This document shows positions 49,805 to 59,625 of a stretch of DNA of 64,000 bases, piece by piece. Both the position numbers and the translations under genes were made by a program. Numbering within the stretch: position 1 is the stretch's first letter; each line of letters starts with the position of its first letter. The stretch covers positions 744,001 through 808,000 of the forward strand of contig NZ_BQKE01000001.1 in assembly GCF_036244895.1 (NCBI RefSeq). Reading direction: 5' to 3'. Under the pieces are notes generated by a model. The model saw only the letters and a program-made list of their open reading frames with translations, did no database searches and had not been told where the DNA came from. Source of the stretch: Persicobacter diffluens. GTDB taxonomy: Bacteria; Bacteroidota; Bacteroidia; Cytophagales; Cyclobacteriaceae.

Positions 49805-52800
49805 ATGTTATATAGAACCTCTATTTGCCCTTTTATGCATATTCATCCTTCTAAACTCAAGCGCCTTAACGTAGTATTTGCCTATTTTTTGTTGGTCTTG
49901 CTAACCAGCACTTTATTGGTATTATTTCTTTTTGACCGGAAGTTAGACCAGCAAGGCGCCATTACACATTTGGTGGATCAGCAAATAAAACGTATTCAGG
50001 CCATTTCAATCAGTCCGGATGTTTGGCGGTGGAAAGGGATTCATGATGGTCATTTGGAAATTAAAAGTAAATGTTCGGATTTGACTTACGGCGCTCAATG
50101 GGAAACCATGCTGTCTAAAGCCAACATGAGTTTTAATTATCTGCAAAAAGAGCGGGAGGCGCACCTCTCCTTTTTACAACATCCCATCGTTAAGAAAGAC
50201 TTGATTCAATATGAACGCCAGCTGGAAGCGATGTACGAATTATTGATATTAAAATTCAAAAGACAAAACTCGCAGTTGATTGACCTGGCTATGGGGCTGG
50301 TATTTGCCATTTCATTATTAGTGTTTTTGGGAATAATATTGATTACGCGACCGCTGTTTCGTCATTTGAATACTAAAAACAGAGCGCTGGAGAATGCATA
50401 TAAGACTACCCGAGAAAAGGAGGTGGAGTTACGAGATGCCATGATGGAGCTTTCAAACACGCAGGAGCACCTTGTAATTCACGAGAACCGTTACCGCACG
50501 ATTACTGAAAAAATGAGCAATGTGATTTTGCTATTAAATGAGGATGCCAAGATCATTTATGTCTCTCCTTCTTGCCTTGAACAATTAGGATATGAGGTGG
50601 CGGACTTATTGCAGGCCGGTTTTTCAACATTAATAACCACGGATAATCATCAGGATATTGAGCAACATCTGGAAGGGATTTCCGAAGAGGAAATCATTGA
50701 AGTGCCAGTGCAATGGATACGATATGATGAGGTCGAGGTCTGGATGCAAATGAAAATTCAGCGGGTGCAAGGGATGGTGGATGCAAGTTTTTTGATAAGT
50801 GCTCAAAATATTGAATCGGAAATACGTGCAGAGAATCTGCTAAAAGGTACACAGGATATTGCCCGCCTGGGAGGCTTTGAGATCGATTTTAAAAAACAAT
50901 CGGTGGAGTGGACCAGCCAAATGAATCAAATTCATGAATTAGGAGAAGGGTTTGAGATCTCATTTGACAAGCTACCTGCATTATATGGCTTAAACAACCA
51001 AAGTGCGTTGATGACATTTCTGGATTTGGATGAGAGTACCGCTTGCTTTCAAAAGGAGTTTCAAATTCCTATTAAGGCAGGTGAGTTCAAATGGGTCAGG
51101 GCATTGGGACATGTGGAGTTTGAAAATCAGAGCATCACCAAATTGGTAGGGACGCTTCAGGATGTGGATGAGCAGGTGAAGGTGGCTAAAATGTTGGAAG
51201 ATAAATCGCTGATGGTCGAGCAAATCATGAAAGCATCCCCTAATTTTTTAATGGTGGTGGAAGCTCGAAAACAGGAGGTTATTTATACCAAAGGCTCCGT
51301 GAATCGAGTTTTAAAATTAGAGGGAGAAGAAGCAGACTGGCGAAAGTACCTGCATGCGGAAGACCGGCGGAGCATGGAGGAAATGCTAGCCTCCTCTTCA
51401 TTGGACTTGCAAACAACCGATAAGTTGGAAATGGATTTGCGATTAAAAAATGCGGAGCGCAAAAACCATTGGTTTCATTTGACAGTAAGCCCCTTCCGTC
51501 GAAATGAGAAAGAGGAGGTGACGGAATTGTTATTCACCCTTTTTGATATTCAGTTGAAGAAAGAACGGGATGAAAAACTTAGAAGAAATGTCGTTTCGCT
51601 AAAAACTTTTGTAGGCGAAGCGCCGGCTGCTATTGCTATGCTAGATCAGGATTTGAAGTTTTTGGCGGTAAGTGAGCGCTTTCGGGAAGATTATCGCACC
51701 AAAGACCGGCAATTGGTAGGGCAATCCTACCATACCGTTTTTCCTGATTCTCCCGCTTATATGGAATTTTTATTGAAGCGCGGTTTGAAAGGTATTATTG
51801 AGGAAGAGGAGGAAATGCAGGTTTTTCGTTGTGACGGTAAAGAGGAATGGGCCAAATGGGAAATGCGCCCATGGTTTACCGATGATTATGAAATTGGGGG
51901 CATCATACTGTTTTCTCATTTTATTACAGAAGACCGAAAACTTCGGGGTGAATTAATTGAAGCCAAGGAAAGAGCAGAGGAGGCTTCCAGAACCAAAGCC
52001 CAGTTTCTTTCTACCATGTCTCATGAAATCAGGACTCCCATGAACGCCGTGGTAGGCCTTTCTCATCTGTTAATTGATGAGAATCCAAGACCCGAGCAAT
52101 TGGAGTACCTGAGTAAATTGAAATTTTCTGCGGAAAGTCTACTTGGCTTGATTAATGATATCCTGGATTTCTCCAAAATTGAATCCGGAAAGCTGGAAAT
52201 CGAAAGCATCACTTTTAATCTTTGGAAAGATGTAAAAGGCGTTTATGATATGCTTTTCTTCAAGGCACAGGAAAAGAAAATTTTATTAAAATATTTCATT
52301 GAAGAGGATGTGCCTAAAATGGTCATTGGTGACCCGGTTCGGATTCGCCAGATTTTGGTTAATCTGGTGAATAATGCCATTAAGTTTACGCCAGTAGGCA
52401 TGGTAGAAATCAAAGTTTCAGCCACCTCGGTGGGGGATAATGCCTGCCAGATAAAGTTTCAGGTCATTGATACCGGTATTGGTATTCCGGAGGATAAGGT
52501 GGATGCTATTTTCCAAAGCTTTTCACAGGTAAGCGCAGAGACTACCCGGAAATTTGGCGGTACCGGCTTAGGCTTAACCATTACTAAAAAGTTGTGTGAG
52601 ATGCAGGGCGGAAGTGTTTCGGTTTCCAGTGAACTGGAGGTGGGTTCAAAGTTTACGGTTCAATTACCTTATCGCCTCCCGGACTCTGTAGAGGAACGGG
52701 CAGAGGAAAAACAAGAAACAACGACCATGGGGGAAGATTTGGAGGGCGTACGTGTGCTTTTAGTAGAGGACAATACGATGAATCAATTTGTAGCGAAAAA

Positions 52801-53161
52801 GTTCTTATCGAAGTTTGGGGTGATCGTACAATTGGCGCAGAATGGCGTGGAAGCCGTAGAAATGGTCCAAAAAAATAAATTTGACATGGTATTGATGGAT
52901 CTGGAAATGCCAATAATGGACGGTTTTGAAGCCACCAAAAAGATTAAATCCTTTAAGGAGGATTACTATCAAAAGCTACCCATTCTTGCGCTTACGGCTT
53001 CGGCCCTGTCGGAAGTTCAGAAAAGAGTATACGACTGGGGAATGGTAGATTTTATTACCAAGCCTTTTGACCCCAAAATATTCTACAATAAATTGCTAAA
53101 GCATTATCGTCCCAAAAAGAAGGATGGTTTGCCTGTCCTCAATGCCAAGAAATCTCCCTGA
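49805..53161 (+). CDS. Hybrid sensor histidine kinase with multiple PAS domains
   Basis: The 1118-residue protein has two membrane spans (about 23-45 and 161-183) flanking a periplasmic region of about 110 residues. Four PAS-like domains follow (starting near 228, 345, 462 and 593), then a HisKA dimer domain with H740 in MSHEIRTPMN and an HATPase domain (NLVNNAIKFTP, DTGIGIP, GGTGLGLTI). A receiver with D1032 in LMDLEMPIMDGF completes it. It can therefore pass phosphate internally and then to an Hpt protein or a response regulator encoded elsewhere. No HTH output is attached. ATG at 49805 is used; an in-frame ATG at 49835 (MHIHPSKLKRL) is also possible. The stimulus is unknown. Confidence 0.93.
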   Translation: MLYRTSICPFMHIHPSKLKRLNVVFAYFLLVLLTSTLLVLFLFDRKLDQQGAITHLVDQQIKRIQAISISPDVWRWKGIHDGHLEIKSKCSDLTYGAQWETMLSKANMSFNYLQKEREAHLSFLQHPIVKKDLIQYERQLEAMYELLILKFKRQNSQLIDLAMGLVFAISLLVFLGIILITRPLFRHLNTKNRALENAYKTTREKEVELRDAMMELSNTQEHLVIHENRYRTITEKMSNVILLLNEDAKIIYVSPSCLEQLGYEVADLLQAGFSTLITTDNHQDIEQHLEGISEEEIIEVPVQWIRYDEVEVWMQMKIQRVQGMVDASFLISAQNIESEIRAENLLKGTQDIARLGGFEIDFKKQSVEWTSQMNQIHELGEGFEISFDKLPALYGLNNQSALMTFLDLDESTACFQKEFQIPIKAGEFKWVRALGHVEFENQSITKLVGTLQDVDEQVKVAKMLEDKSLMVEQIMKASPNFLMVVEARKQEVIYTKGSVNRVLKLEGEEADWRKYLHAEDRRSMEEMLASSSLDLQTTDKLEMDLRLKNAERKNHWFHLTVSPFRRNEKEEVTELLFTLFDIQLKKERDEKLRRNVVSLKTFVGEAPAAIAMLDQDLKFLAVSERFREDYRTKDRQLVGQSYHTVFPDSPAYMEFLLKRGLKGIIEEEEEMQVFRCDGKEEWAKWEMRPWFTDDYEIGGIILFSHFITEDRKLRGELIEAKERAEEASRTKAQFLSTMSHEIRTPMNAVVGLSHLLIDENPRPEQLEYLSKLKFSAESLLGLINDILDFSKIESGKLEIESITFNLWKDVKGVYDMLFFKAQEKKILLKYFIEEDVPKMVIGDPVRIRQILVNLVNNAIKFTPVGMVEIKVSATSVGDNACQIKFQVIDTGIGIPEDKVDAIFQSFSQVSAETTRKFGGTGLGLTITKKLCEMQGGSVSVSSELEVGSKFTVQLPYRLPDSVEERAEEKQETTTMGEDLEGVRVLLVEDNTMNQFVAKKFLSKFGVIVQLAQNGVEAVEMVQKNKFDMVLMDLEMPIMDGFEATKKIKSFKEDYYQKLPILALTASALSEVQKRVYDWGMVDFITKPFDPKIFYNKLLKHYRPKKKDGLPVLNAKKSP

Positions 53162-53222
53162 CTTGTCCGTGTTTTTGCATAAATCTTTCTTTCAGAAGCG
53201 CATTTATTCGGCCAAACATCTC

Positions 53223-53230
53223 TATCTTTG
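53223..53230 (+). promoter_or_regulatory. Bacteroidota -7 box (TATCTTTG) for the M16 peptidase operon
   Basis: An exact TAnnTTTG lies 12 bp before the ATG, giving a very short leader. The -33 element is unclear. Confidence 0.5.
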
Positions 53231-53241
53231 CGGCTATCGCT

Positions 53242-54486
53242 ATGAAAGAATACGAGATTTTAGAACTCCCCAATGGCATTCGGGTGGTTCATAAAGAAGT
53301 GAGTCACACCAAGGTGGTGCACTGCGGATTTATTTTGGATGTTGGAAGCAGGGATGAGAGTGCCGAGGAATTGGGAATTGCTCACTTTTGGGAGCATATG
53401 GCTTTTAAAGGCACGGCGAATCGTCGGGCCTTTCATATTTTAAACAGACTGGAAGCAGTAGGAGGAGAGCTGAATGCTTATACCACCAAGGAAAAGGTAT
53501 GCTTTTATGCCTCGGTACTGGATGAGCATTTTCATAAGGCTTTTGATCTGCTGACGGATATCACTTTTCATTCTACTTTCCCGGAAAAGGAAATTTTGAA
53601 AGAACGGAATGTGATTCTGGAAGAAATGGCCATGTATCATGATACCACGGAAGATGCTATTCAGGATCATTTTGATGAGTTGGTCTTTCCCAATCATCCG
53701 CTGGGTTACAATATATTGGGGACTTCGGATTCCATCGCTCAATTTAAGCAGGAAGATTTCCTTAAGTTTGTTCAAAAAAATCTAACTTCTGGACATTTGG
53801 TGTTTTCCAGTATCGGGAACATTCCAGCCAAGGTAGTTTTTGAGAAAGCCAAAAAATTCCTGGGAGATATTAAGCTTACAGGCACTCCTCAGCAACGAAT
53901 AAAGCCGGATTATTATGAGCCGGTTAGGAAAATTGTGGAACGCAGAGATATTACCCAATCCCATTCGATTATCGGTTTGCCGGCGCCCCATTTTGAGCAT
54001 CCCAAGCGATTACCCTTTTTCATGTTGGTGAATTTGCTTGGAGGACCAAGCCTGAATTCCCGACTGAATTTGTCTCTGAGAGAAAAATTTGGACTGGTAT
54101 ACTCTATAGAGGCTAATTTTACGCCTTATACGGATGCCGGACAGGTGAGCTTTTTCTTTGCAACGGATCCGGCCAGCCAGAGGAGAAGTGAAGCTTTGGT
54201 GATGAAGGAGATTCGACAGGTGAAGAAGAAAAAACTTGGGCCCATGCAATTGAGACAGGTAAAGGAACAATTAGTAGGACAGCTGGCCATGGCGGAGGAA
54301 AATAATATGGGATTGATGCTGAGTATGGCAAAGGGCTTGCTTGATCAAAACAAAATTGAGTCATTGGATAATATCATCCGGGGCATTCGGGCCGTAACGG
54401 CTGAGCAATTGATGGATGCAGCCAATGAATTTTTAGTAGAAGAGCAATTTAGTTATTTGACTTACCAACCGGAGTTGGAAGCATAG
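53242..54486 (+). CDS. M16-family zinc metallopeptidase
   Basis: The 414-residue protein has the inverted zinc motif H48-F-W-E51-H52, with the third ligand Glu in the ILEEMAMYHDTTED helix. The C-terminal half has the inactive-like domain with LREKFGLVYSIEANFTPYTDAGQVSFFF. This is the short processing-peptidase-like (PqqL/MPP) form, which acts on peptides or signal remnants. No signal peptide is seen, so it should be cytoplasmic. It is followed 11 bp later by an O-methyltransferase gene, forming a two-gene operon. ATG at 53242. Confidence 0.93.
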   Translation: MKEYEILELPNGIRVVHKEVSHTKVVHCGFILDVGSRDESAEELGIAHFWEHMAFKGTANRRAFHILNRLEAVGGELNAYTTKEKVCFYASVLDEHFHKAFDLLTDITFHSTFPEKEILKERNVILEEMAMYHDTTEDAIQDHFDELVFPNHPLGYNILGTSDSIAQFKQEDFLKFVQKNLTSGHLVFSSIGNIPAKVVFEKAKKFLGDIKLTGTPQQRIKPDYYEPVRKIVERRDITQSHSIIGLPAPHFEHPKRLPFFMLVNLLGGPSLNSRLNLSLREKFGLVYSIEANFTPYTDAGQVSFFFATDPASQRRSEALVMKEIRQVKKKKLGPMQLRQVKEQLVGQLAMAEENNMGLMLSMAKGLLDQNKIESLDNIIRGIRAVTAEQLMDAANEFLVEEQFSYLTYQPELEA

Positions 54487-54497
54487 AAAGAGTTAAT

Positions 54498-55142
54498 ATG
54501 GAATTTATAGATCCTGAATTACAGGCTTATTGTGATGCGCATACCGATAAAGAGCCAGAAGTTTTAACGGCTTTGGATCGTGATACGAATGTAAATGTAT
54601 TAATGCCCCGCATGCTATCCGGACATTTTCAGGGAAGGTTTTTAAGCATTTTCACCCATATATTAAAGCCGAAGCGGATATTGGAAATTGGAACCTTTAC
54701 GGGGTATTCCGGGATTGCCATGGCGGAAGGCTTGCCCGAAGACGGAGAGTTGGTGACAGTAGACATCAATGAAGAACTGACCGATATGGTGGAGGAATAT
54801 GCGGAGCAGGCGGGAGTTTTGGATAAAATTAAAATCCTGAGTGGTCCGGCATTGGAGATTATTCCTGCCCTGGAGGGTACATTTGATTTGGTTTTTATCG
54901 ATGCCGACAAGGGTAATTATGCCAACTATTATGAGTTGATCGTGGAGAAGCTTAATCCGGGAGGTGTGATTTTGGCCGATAATGTGCTTTGGAGTGGAAA
55001 GGTGCTGGAAAAAAACCGAAAGAAGCTAGATAAGGACACTGCCGCCGTACTGGACTTTAACCGAAAAGTACAGGAAGATCCCAGGGTGGAGAATATTTTA
55101 CTTCCCTTAAGGGATGGCCTGATGATGGCACGAAAAAAATAA
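54498..55142 (+). CDS. Class I SAM-dependent O-methyltransferase
   Basis: The 214-residue product belongs to Methyltransf_3: ILEIGTFTGYSGIAMAEGLPEDGELVTVDINEE (motif I and SAM site), DLVFIDADKGNYANYYELIVEKLNPGGVILADNVLWSG (metal-binding Asp residues) and the end GLMMARKK. Such enzymes methylate catechol-like compounds or tRNA (TrmR type). The bacterial substrate cannot be told here. It starts 11 bp after the M16 gene and has a terminator just after it. Confidence 0.9.
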   Translation: MEFIDPELQAYCDAHTDKEPEVLTALDRDTNVNVLMPRMLSGHFQGRFLSIFTHILKPKRILEIGTFTGYSGIAMAEGLPEDGELVTVDINEELTDMVEEYAEQAGVLDKIKILSGPALEIIPALEGTFDLVFIDADKGNYANYYELIVEKLNPGGVILADNVLWSGKVLEKNRKKLDKDTAAVLDFNRKVQEDPRVENILLPLRDGLMMARKK

Positions 55143-55147
55143 AGAAG

Positions 55148-55172
55148 AGCTACCTTGGGTAGCTTTTTTTTT
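55148..55172 (+). terminator. Rho-independent terminator after the O-methyltransferase gene
   Basis: AGCTACC pairs perfectly with GGTAGCT around TTG, followed by nine T's. Confidence 0.85.
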
Positions 55173-55186
55173 GTATCAAATACTAT

Positions 55187-55382
55187 CTAAGATCATTTTT
55201 TGATGCATGCATACGAAAAATGAAGGAATAGTTCTCGGTTGCGAGATTTTTCCAAAGGGGCAGATGAATGAGGAGAAAGCAACCCTCCCACAATTTGGGC
55301 TATTAATCATCAAAGAAGATTGCCTGCAATAGGTTGATATTTAGTGAGATTAGTGGTTTTGGTGGTGAATAATGCGGTTTTA
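55187..55382 (-). repeat. MITE-like element, copy 9 (decayed)
   Basis: In reverse orientation it has AAAAATGAAGGAATAG, GCAGATGAATGAGGAGAAAGC, CACAATTTGGGCTATTAA and a right end GGTGAATAATGCGGTTTTA. The left end is rearranged and about 15 bp are missing. Confidence 0.75.
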
Positions 55383-55586
55383 TACTTGAGTGATCCTTAA
55401 ACTTGAAGGCGGAAAAATAAGGGAATTTGGCCTGTGCCGAGTTTTTCTTACGAAGTAAAGAAATAAGGAAAATCAGATCACCCTGATAGGGGCGATGATC
55501 AAAACAGGAAAGTCAGGTGCAATTTACCGTAGGTTACTTGTCTGTGAGTGGTTGTAATGTACCTCTTTGCGCATAATTTGGGGTAA
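55378..55586 (-). repeat. MITE-like element, copy 10 (strongly decayed)
   Basis: Directly after copy 9, it retains AAGGCGGAAAAATAAGGGAATTT, GAGTTTTTCTTACGAAG and the terminus GCATAATTTGGGGTAAGCC. The central palindrome is lost. It makes a second head-to-tail pair in the window. Confidence 0.6.
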
Positions 55587-55955
55587 GCCGGATTCCATTA
55601 GGATTGTTCAGTTTTTGTAAAAAATGGGTTAATTGGCAGTTGGCCAGGGGGGGGCAAGGTGAGTCGGGGGAAAGCTTTGTTTAGAGGAGGGTAAAGCGAA
55701 AACTGCTTTGGGAATTTTGACGGGCTTTAGCCGTAATCCTTGATTCTAGGGCATTGTCATGTTGATGATGTGAAGTGATCCATGCCCTCTACTCATCATT
55801 GGAATTTGCCGTTGATGATGGGGTTTGGAATACGCACTTTATTTTTGTGACAAATATTATTCAGACGAAATTCAATCCCGGAAAACGATTTTTTTGGTAT
55901 TATTGTGAGCTTGCTTAGCAAGAATGATCTAATAGAATTTTTTAGCCCAATATTC
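55587..55955. other. Non-coding gap before the transglycosylase gene
   Basis: No gene, hairpin of note or clear promoter box was found here apart from a G-rich run near 55645-55655. The frame of the next gene is open from 55905, but the real start is likely 55956. Confidence 0.5.
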
Positions 55956-57791
55956 ATGATTAAAAAATTTGTGGGAGGCCTTTCCCTTATCCTTTCCCTT
56001 TTTATTGGAATGCAGTCCGTAATGGCGCAGAAGATAAAGGTTTCTGAAACCATGTACTTTGCTGGTGTAAAGCTTCAATTATCCAAATCCCTGCAGGCGG
56101 AACTGAAGAAAGAGGCCGAACAGCTACATAGAGGCGGCGTTTATTTCGATCAGAAATTGCAAAGAATTTATGCCTATATGCCCGTTATTGAAGAGGTCAT
56201 GAAGGAGGAGGGTTTGCCGGAAGACTTTAAATATTTGCCCATACAGGAAAGCTCTTTAATTGGAGATGCGGTATCTTCTTCAAACGCGGTAGGTTTTTGG
56301 CAGTTTAAAAAGCCAACAGCACTGGAAGTGGGCATGCGTGTGGATGGCAGTGTAGATGAGCGGATGAGTATTACGGGGGCAACCAAGGGAGCCGCGAACT
56401 ATTTGAAGAAGCACAATCGCTATTTGGATAATTGGGTGCATACCTTGTTATCGTATTATGCTGGTTTGGGAGGTGTTAAGCGGCATATTAACAATAAATA
56501 CAAGGGCGCCAAAAGTATGAAGGTGGATACCAAATTGCACTGGTATGTGAAAAAGACTTTAGCGCATAAAATTGCTTTTGAATCTTATTTGGAAAATATA
56601 CCACCGCAAAAGTATTATCTGAAAACTTATAACCGGGGATCCGGCAAGACTATGCGTCAGGTAGCATATGAGCTGAAAATTGATGAAGACATTCTGAAAG
56701 ATTATAACCTGTGGTTGAAAAAAGGAAGAGTGCCCACCGGGAAGACTTATACTTTTGTGTATCCTATAGAGGGACCAAGCAGAGCGCTGGACCGATTAAG
56801 TCCGGCCTACGCCCATAATGATGGGAATGTGCCGGCGGAGATTAAAGATTATCCGGCTTGGAGACGAGTGGGAGATCGGGTGAAAAAGATCAATGGCATC
56901 CGGGGGATTGTAGCGCAAAGAGGCGAAGATATCTCTGATTTGGCCACCATTGGAAAGGTTTCTGAAATCAAGTTTATCAAATACAATGATATCCCAGCGC
57001 ACAGGCTGGTGCATGAAGGGGAAATTTTCTATTTCAAAAGAAAGAAAAGAAAAGCACCGAAAGGAGTGGACTTTCATATTGCGCAGTATGGGGAAACCAT
57101 GTGGGATGTGGCACAGCATTATGGTATTAAACTGAAATCGTTGTTAAAAAAGAACCGCATGCATGAATTCGATCCATTAAAGCCGGGTCGTAAATTGTTC
57201 TTGCGCGATACGCGAGCGTCCAGACAAGCTATTGAGTATGTAGAAGTAGAGGAACCCCAAAAACAAGCGCCTCAGGCGAAGCAGGAATGGAAGCCCCTGC
57301 CAGCGCCTGAAGAAAAAAGTGCCGGCGGGGAAGCCGAAAAGGAATACAATTCTCCCAAATCGGAAGAAGTAGTGGTGGAGCAAGTGCCGGAGGAAAAGCC
57401 CCAGTCATCCCCAAAAAAGGTAAGCCGCGCGGAAACTGAACCATCAGCAAGTACTTCGACCTATCATACTGTAGTCAAGGGGGAAACCTATTATGGAATT
57501 TCAAGAAAATACCAGCTTTCAGTGGAGGACCTGTTAGCATTAAATGGTTTAGCGGAAAACGCACCCTTATCCATTGGCCAACAGTTAAAGGTCAAAAATG
57601 GAGGTGTTACTGCAAAACCAAAATTAATAAGCAGTGATAAAATACATAAAGTACAAAAAGGGGAGACGATGTATAAGATTTCCAAGCAATATGGGGTGTC
57701 TGTTGAAGACATCCTGAAATGGAATAATAAAAAAGACGCGTCTTTAAGTATAGGAGAAGAGTTGAAAATCCTTAGTTCCCTGACTCAGTAG
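55956..57791 (+). CDS. Membrane-bound lytic transglycosylase with LysM domains (MltD-like)
   Basis: The ATG at 55956 (MIKKFVGGLSLILSLFIGMQSVMAQ) gives a signal peptide; the 17 codons before it are unlikely to be used. The lysozyme-like SLT domain covers about residues 60-230 and has the catalytic Glu in KYLPIQESSL, GFWQFKKPTA and LLSYYAGLGGVKRHI. A middle segment with weak LysM-like parts follows. Three clear LysM domains are FHIAQYGETMWDVAQHYGI, YHTVVKGETYYGISRKYQL and HKVQKGETMYKISKQYGV. A Pro/Glu/Lys-rich linker separates the first from the last two. The enzyme cuts glycan strands non-hydrolytically in the periplasm. Length is 611 residues. Confidence 0.92.
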   Translation: MIKKFVGGLSLILSLFIGMQSVMAQKIKVSETMYFAGVKLQLSKSLQAELKKEAEQLHRGGVYFDQKLQRIYAYMPVIEEVMKEEGLPEDFKYLPIQESSLIGDAVSSSNAVGFWQFKKPTALEVGMRVDGSVDERMSITGATKGAANYLKKHNRYLDNWVHTLLSYYAGLGGVKRHINNKYKGAKSMKVDTKLHWYVKKTLAHKIAFESYLENIPPQKYYLKTYNRGSGKTMRQVAYELKIDEDILKDYNLWLKKGRVPTGKTYTFVYPIEGPSRALDRLSPAYAHNDGNVPAEIKDYPAWRRVGDRVKKINGIRGIVAQRGEDISDLATIGKVSEIKFIKYNDIPAHRLVHEGEIFYFKRKKRKAPKGVDFHIAQYGETMWDVAQHYGIKLKSLLKKNRMHEFDPLKPGRKLFLRDTRASRQAIEYVEVEEPQKQAPQAKQEWKPLPAPEEKSAGGEAEKEYNSPKSEEVVVEQVPEEKPQSSPKKVSRAETEPSASTSTYHTVVKGETYYGISRKYQLSVEDLLALNGLAENAPLSIGQQLKVKNGGVTAKPKLISSDKIHKVQKGETMYKISKQYGVSVEDILKWNNKKDASLSIGEELKILSSLTQ

Positions 57792-57916
57792 TGTATTGAA
57801 TATAGTTAAATTTGTGCAAATCCAATGCAAATCCTTATATTGGGAGCTTCTTGGGTTATAGACCACCCAAAAGGTTGGAGCAAAAATAAGGACCTCATTT
57901 AATAAATGGTAATGAT

Positions 57917-58321
57917 ATGCCTTCGGAAAAAATAGAATTGGTGATGTTGGTGGATGATAATGACACCGATAATTTTATAAGTAAGAGAATAATTGAAATA
58001 GCAGGCTTTGCCGAGAATATTGTAGTGCAGAATTCGGGGAAAGGGGCTTTAGATTACCTGAAAAATAATGCAGATAATCCGGGGGCTTTGCCTAATTTGA
58101 TTTTTTTGGATATTAATATGCCCATTGTGGATGGCTTTGTTTTCCTCTTTGAGTTTGAAAAATTCCCCTCTTCAGTGAAAGACAAATGCCGGGTGGTGAT
58201 TCTCTCCAGCTCGGATAACGAAAGAGATATTGATCAAATTATGAGCAATGATCATGTTTTGACTTTTATTACGAAGCCTTTGACAGATGTCTCATTAAAT
58301 AAGGTGAAAGAATTTGTTTGA
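57917..58321 (+). CDS. Single-domain response regulator (CheY-like)
   Basis: The 134-residue protein consists of one receiver domain: MLVDDNDTDNFISKRIIE (acidic pocket), the phospho-acceptor Asp in NLIFLDINMPIVDGF, the Ser/Thr switch in VVILSSSDNERD and the Lys in FITKPLT. No output domain is attached. Such proteins in Bacteroidota often relay phosphate from hybrid kinases, of which two are encoded in this window, though not adjacent. ATG at 57917. A terminator follows immediately. Confidence 0.92.
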   Translation: MPSEKIELVMLVDDNDTDNFISKRIIEIAGFAENIVVQNSGKGALDYLKNNADNPGALPNLIFLDINMPIVDGFVFLFEFEKFPSSVKDKCRVVILSSSDNERDIDQIMSNDHVLTFITKPLTDVSLNKVKEFV

Positions 58322-58329
58322 TTTTCCTT

Positions 58330-58357
58330 AAAAGCTTGGCATAGGCCAAGCTTTTTT
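58330..58357 (+). terminator. Rho-independent terminator after the response regulator gene
   Basis: AAGCTTGGC pairs with GCCAAGCTT around a short ATAG loop, followed by T's. Confidence 0.85.
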
Positions 58358-58398
58358 GGTTTTTTTGCAAATCAATCAAATTTTTACATTTCAGCCGC

Positions 58399-59625
58399 AT
58401 GAAAAGACTGCTTTGGCTCTTCATCTTTTTTTTTCCAATGGCAGTGTTCGCTCAGCAAGAGGACGAACAGGATCAGGAAGATATAGAACAGATAGAAATC
58501 CTCAATTTTGGAAAGAAGTATAAAGCCAGGATGGATTCCCTGGAACGGGTGACCGAGGAATTACGCTACGACTCTCTTTATTATCTTTTGGAACCTGAGT
58601 ATGTTGTCATCGCTCCCACAGCGCTGATGGATACCTTGAAGTTGTCCAACATTGATACGCTCAAGTTTTTCTTTCCTCCAAAAGTCTTACTGGTAGATGT
58701 GAATCATTACAATGATTCCATTTCAGTATATCAGGCCTCCACCGATACGATGGAGCTCAGAATGAACCCCAAATTTATGCTGGTGCCGGAAGGCTATGAA
58801 GTGGAACCGGATGAGAAACCTAAATACTGGACGCACGGCGGGTATTTAAGAGTGCATATGGCGCAGGTATCTTTAACCAACTGGAACCCGGGGGGGGAAA
58901 GTTCTCTGAATGCAACTACAGAGTTTAAAGTCTGGGCCAGCAAAAAGAAGGGGCATGTCGAGCTGGAAAACAGAATGGAATTACAATATGGGGTGATTCG
59001 GTCAGGTCAGAAGCTAGAGAAAAACAATGATCAGATCTGGTTAGTCTCCCGGCAGTCCCGGCAGATTACCAACTCCTGGCAGCTTTCCGCACTGGAGGAT
59101 TTTCGTACCCAGTTTCAGCCGGGTTTTACCATCAATGATGATAACAGTAAGAATTACATTTCCAATTTTATGGCGCCGGCCAATTTGGAACTTTCGCTCG
59201 GTTTCTCCTATAACCGCATCAAGAATTTGAACGTTTTGGTATCCCCGATTAAAGGTAAAGTAACCTTTCTGCTGGATGATCAACTTTCACAAGATGGAGC
59301 ACATGGTGTGGAGGCCGGGAAAAAGTTTAGATCTCAGCTCGGTTCGGGTATTTTCCTCGATTTAAAGGAAACCGAAATTTTGCCGAATATTTATTACACC
59401 TCTTCGGTCAACCTCTTTGCCGGTTTTCAGGCTTTTTCGCAAGTAGCAGTAGATTGGCGAAATGACATTCGTTTTCGTGTGAATCGTTATATGTCAACTA
59501 ACTTTAGTTCCAGACTTGTATATGATCATGATGTGGCGGTAAGCCGGGATGATGGAACCTCCGGGCCTGCATTGCAAATGCGTAATGAGATCAGTTTGGT
59601 ATTCATATTGGATTACTCCAAATAA
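58399..59625 (+). CDS. DUF3078 outer-membrane-like protein
   Basis: The 408-residue product has a signal peptide (MKRLLWLFIFFFPMAVFAQ), an acidic stretch (EDEQDQEDIEQIE) and a region with YYLLEPEYVVIAPTALMDTL. A DUF3078 domain follows, starting with VHMAQVSLTNWNPGGESSLNATTEF (the SLTNW..GG motif), and continues with alternating strands to the end VFILDYSK. The family is restricted largely to Bacteroidota and probably forms an outer-membrane beta-barrel. No function is known. ATG at 58399. It is monocistronic, with a terminator shared with the converging gene. Confidence 0.88.
   Translation: MKRLLWLFIFFFPMAVFAQQEDEQDQEDIEQIEILNFGKKYKARMDSLERVTEELRYDSLYYLLEPEYVVIAPTALMDTLKLSNIDTLKFFFPPKVLLVDVNHYNDSISVYQASTDTMELRMNPKFMLVPEGYEVEPDEKPKYWTHGGYLRVHMAQVSLTNWNPGGESSLNATTEFKVWASKKKGHVELENRMELQYGVIRSGQKLEKNNDQIWLVSRQSRQITNSWQLSALEDFRTQFQPGFTINDDNSKNYISNFMAPANLELSLGFSYNRIKNLNVLVSPIKGKVTFLLDDQLSQDGAHGVEAGKKFRSQLGSGIFLDLKETEILPNIYYTSSVNLFAGFQAFSQVAVDWRNDIRFRVNRYMSTNFSSRLVYDHDVAVSRDDGTSGPALQMRNEISLVFILDYSK

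Noticed and set aside
55640..55665. G-rich run as possible quadruplex
   Set aside because: Only one long G tract with irregular shorter ones; it does not form a convincing four-tract motif.
55905..55955. GTG start for the transglycosylase gene
   Set aside because: It would put 17 polar residues before the signal peptide.
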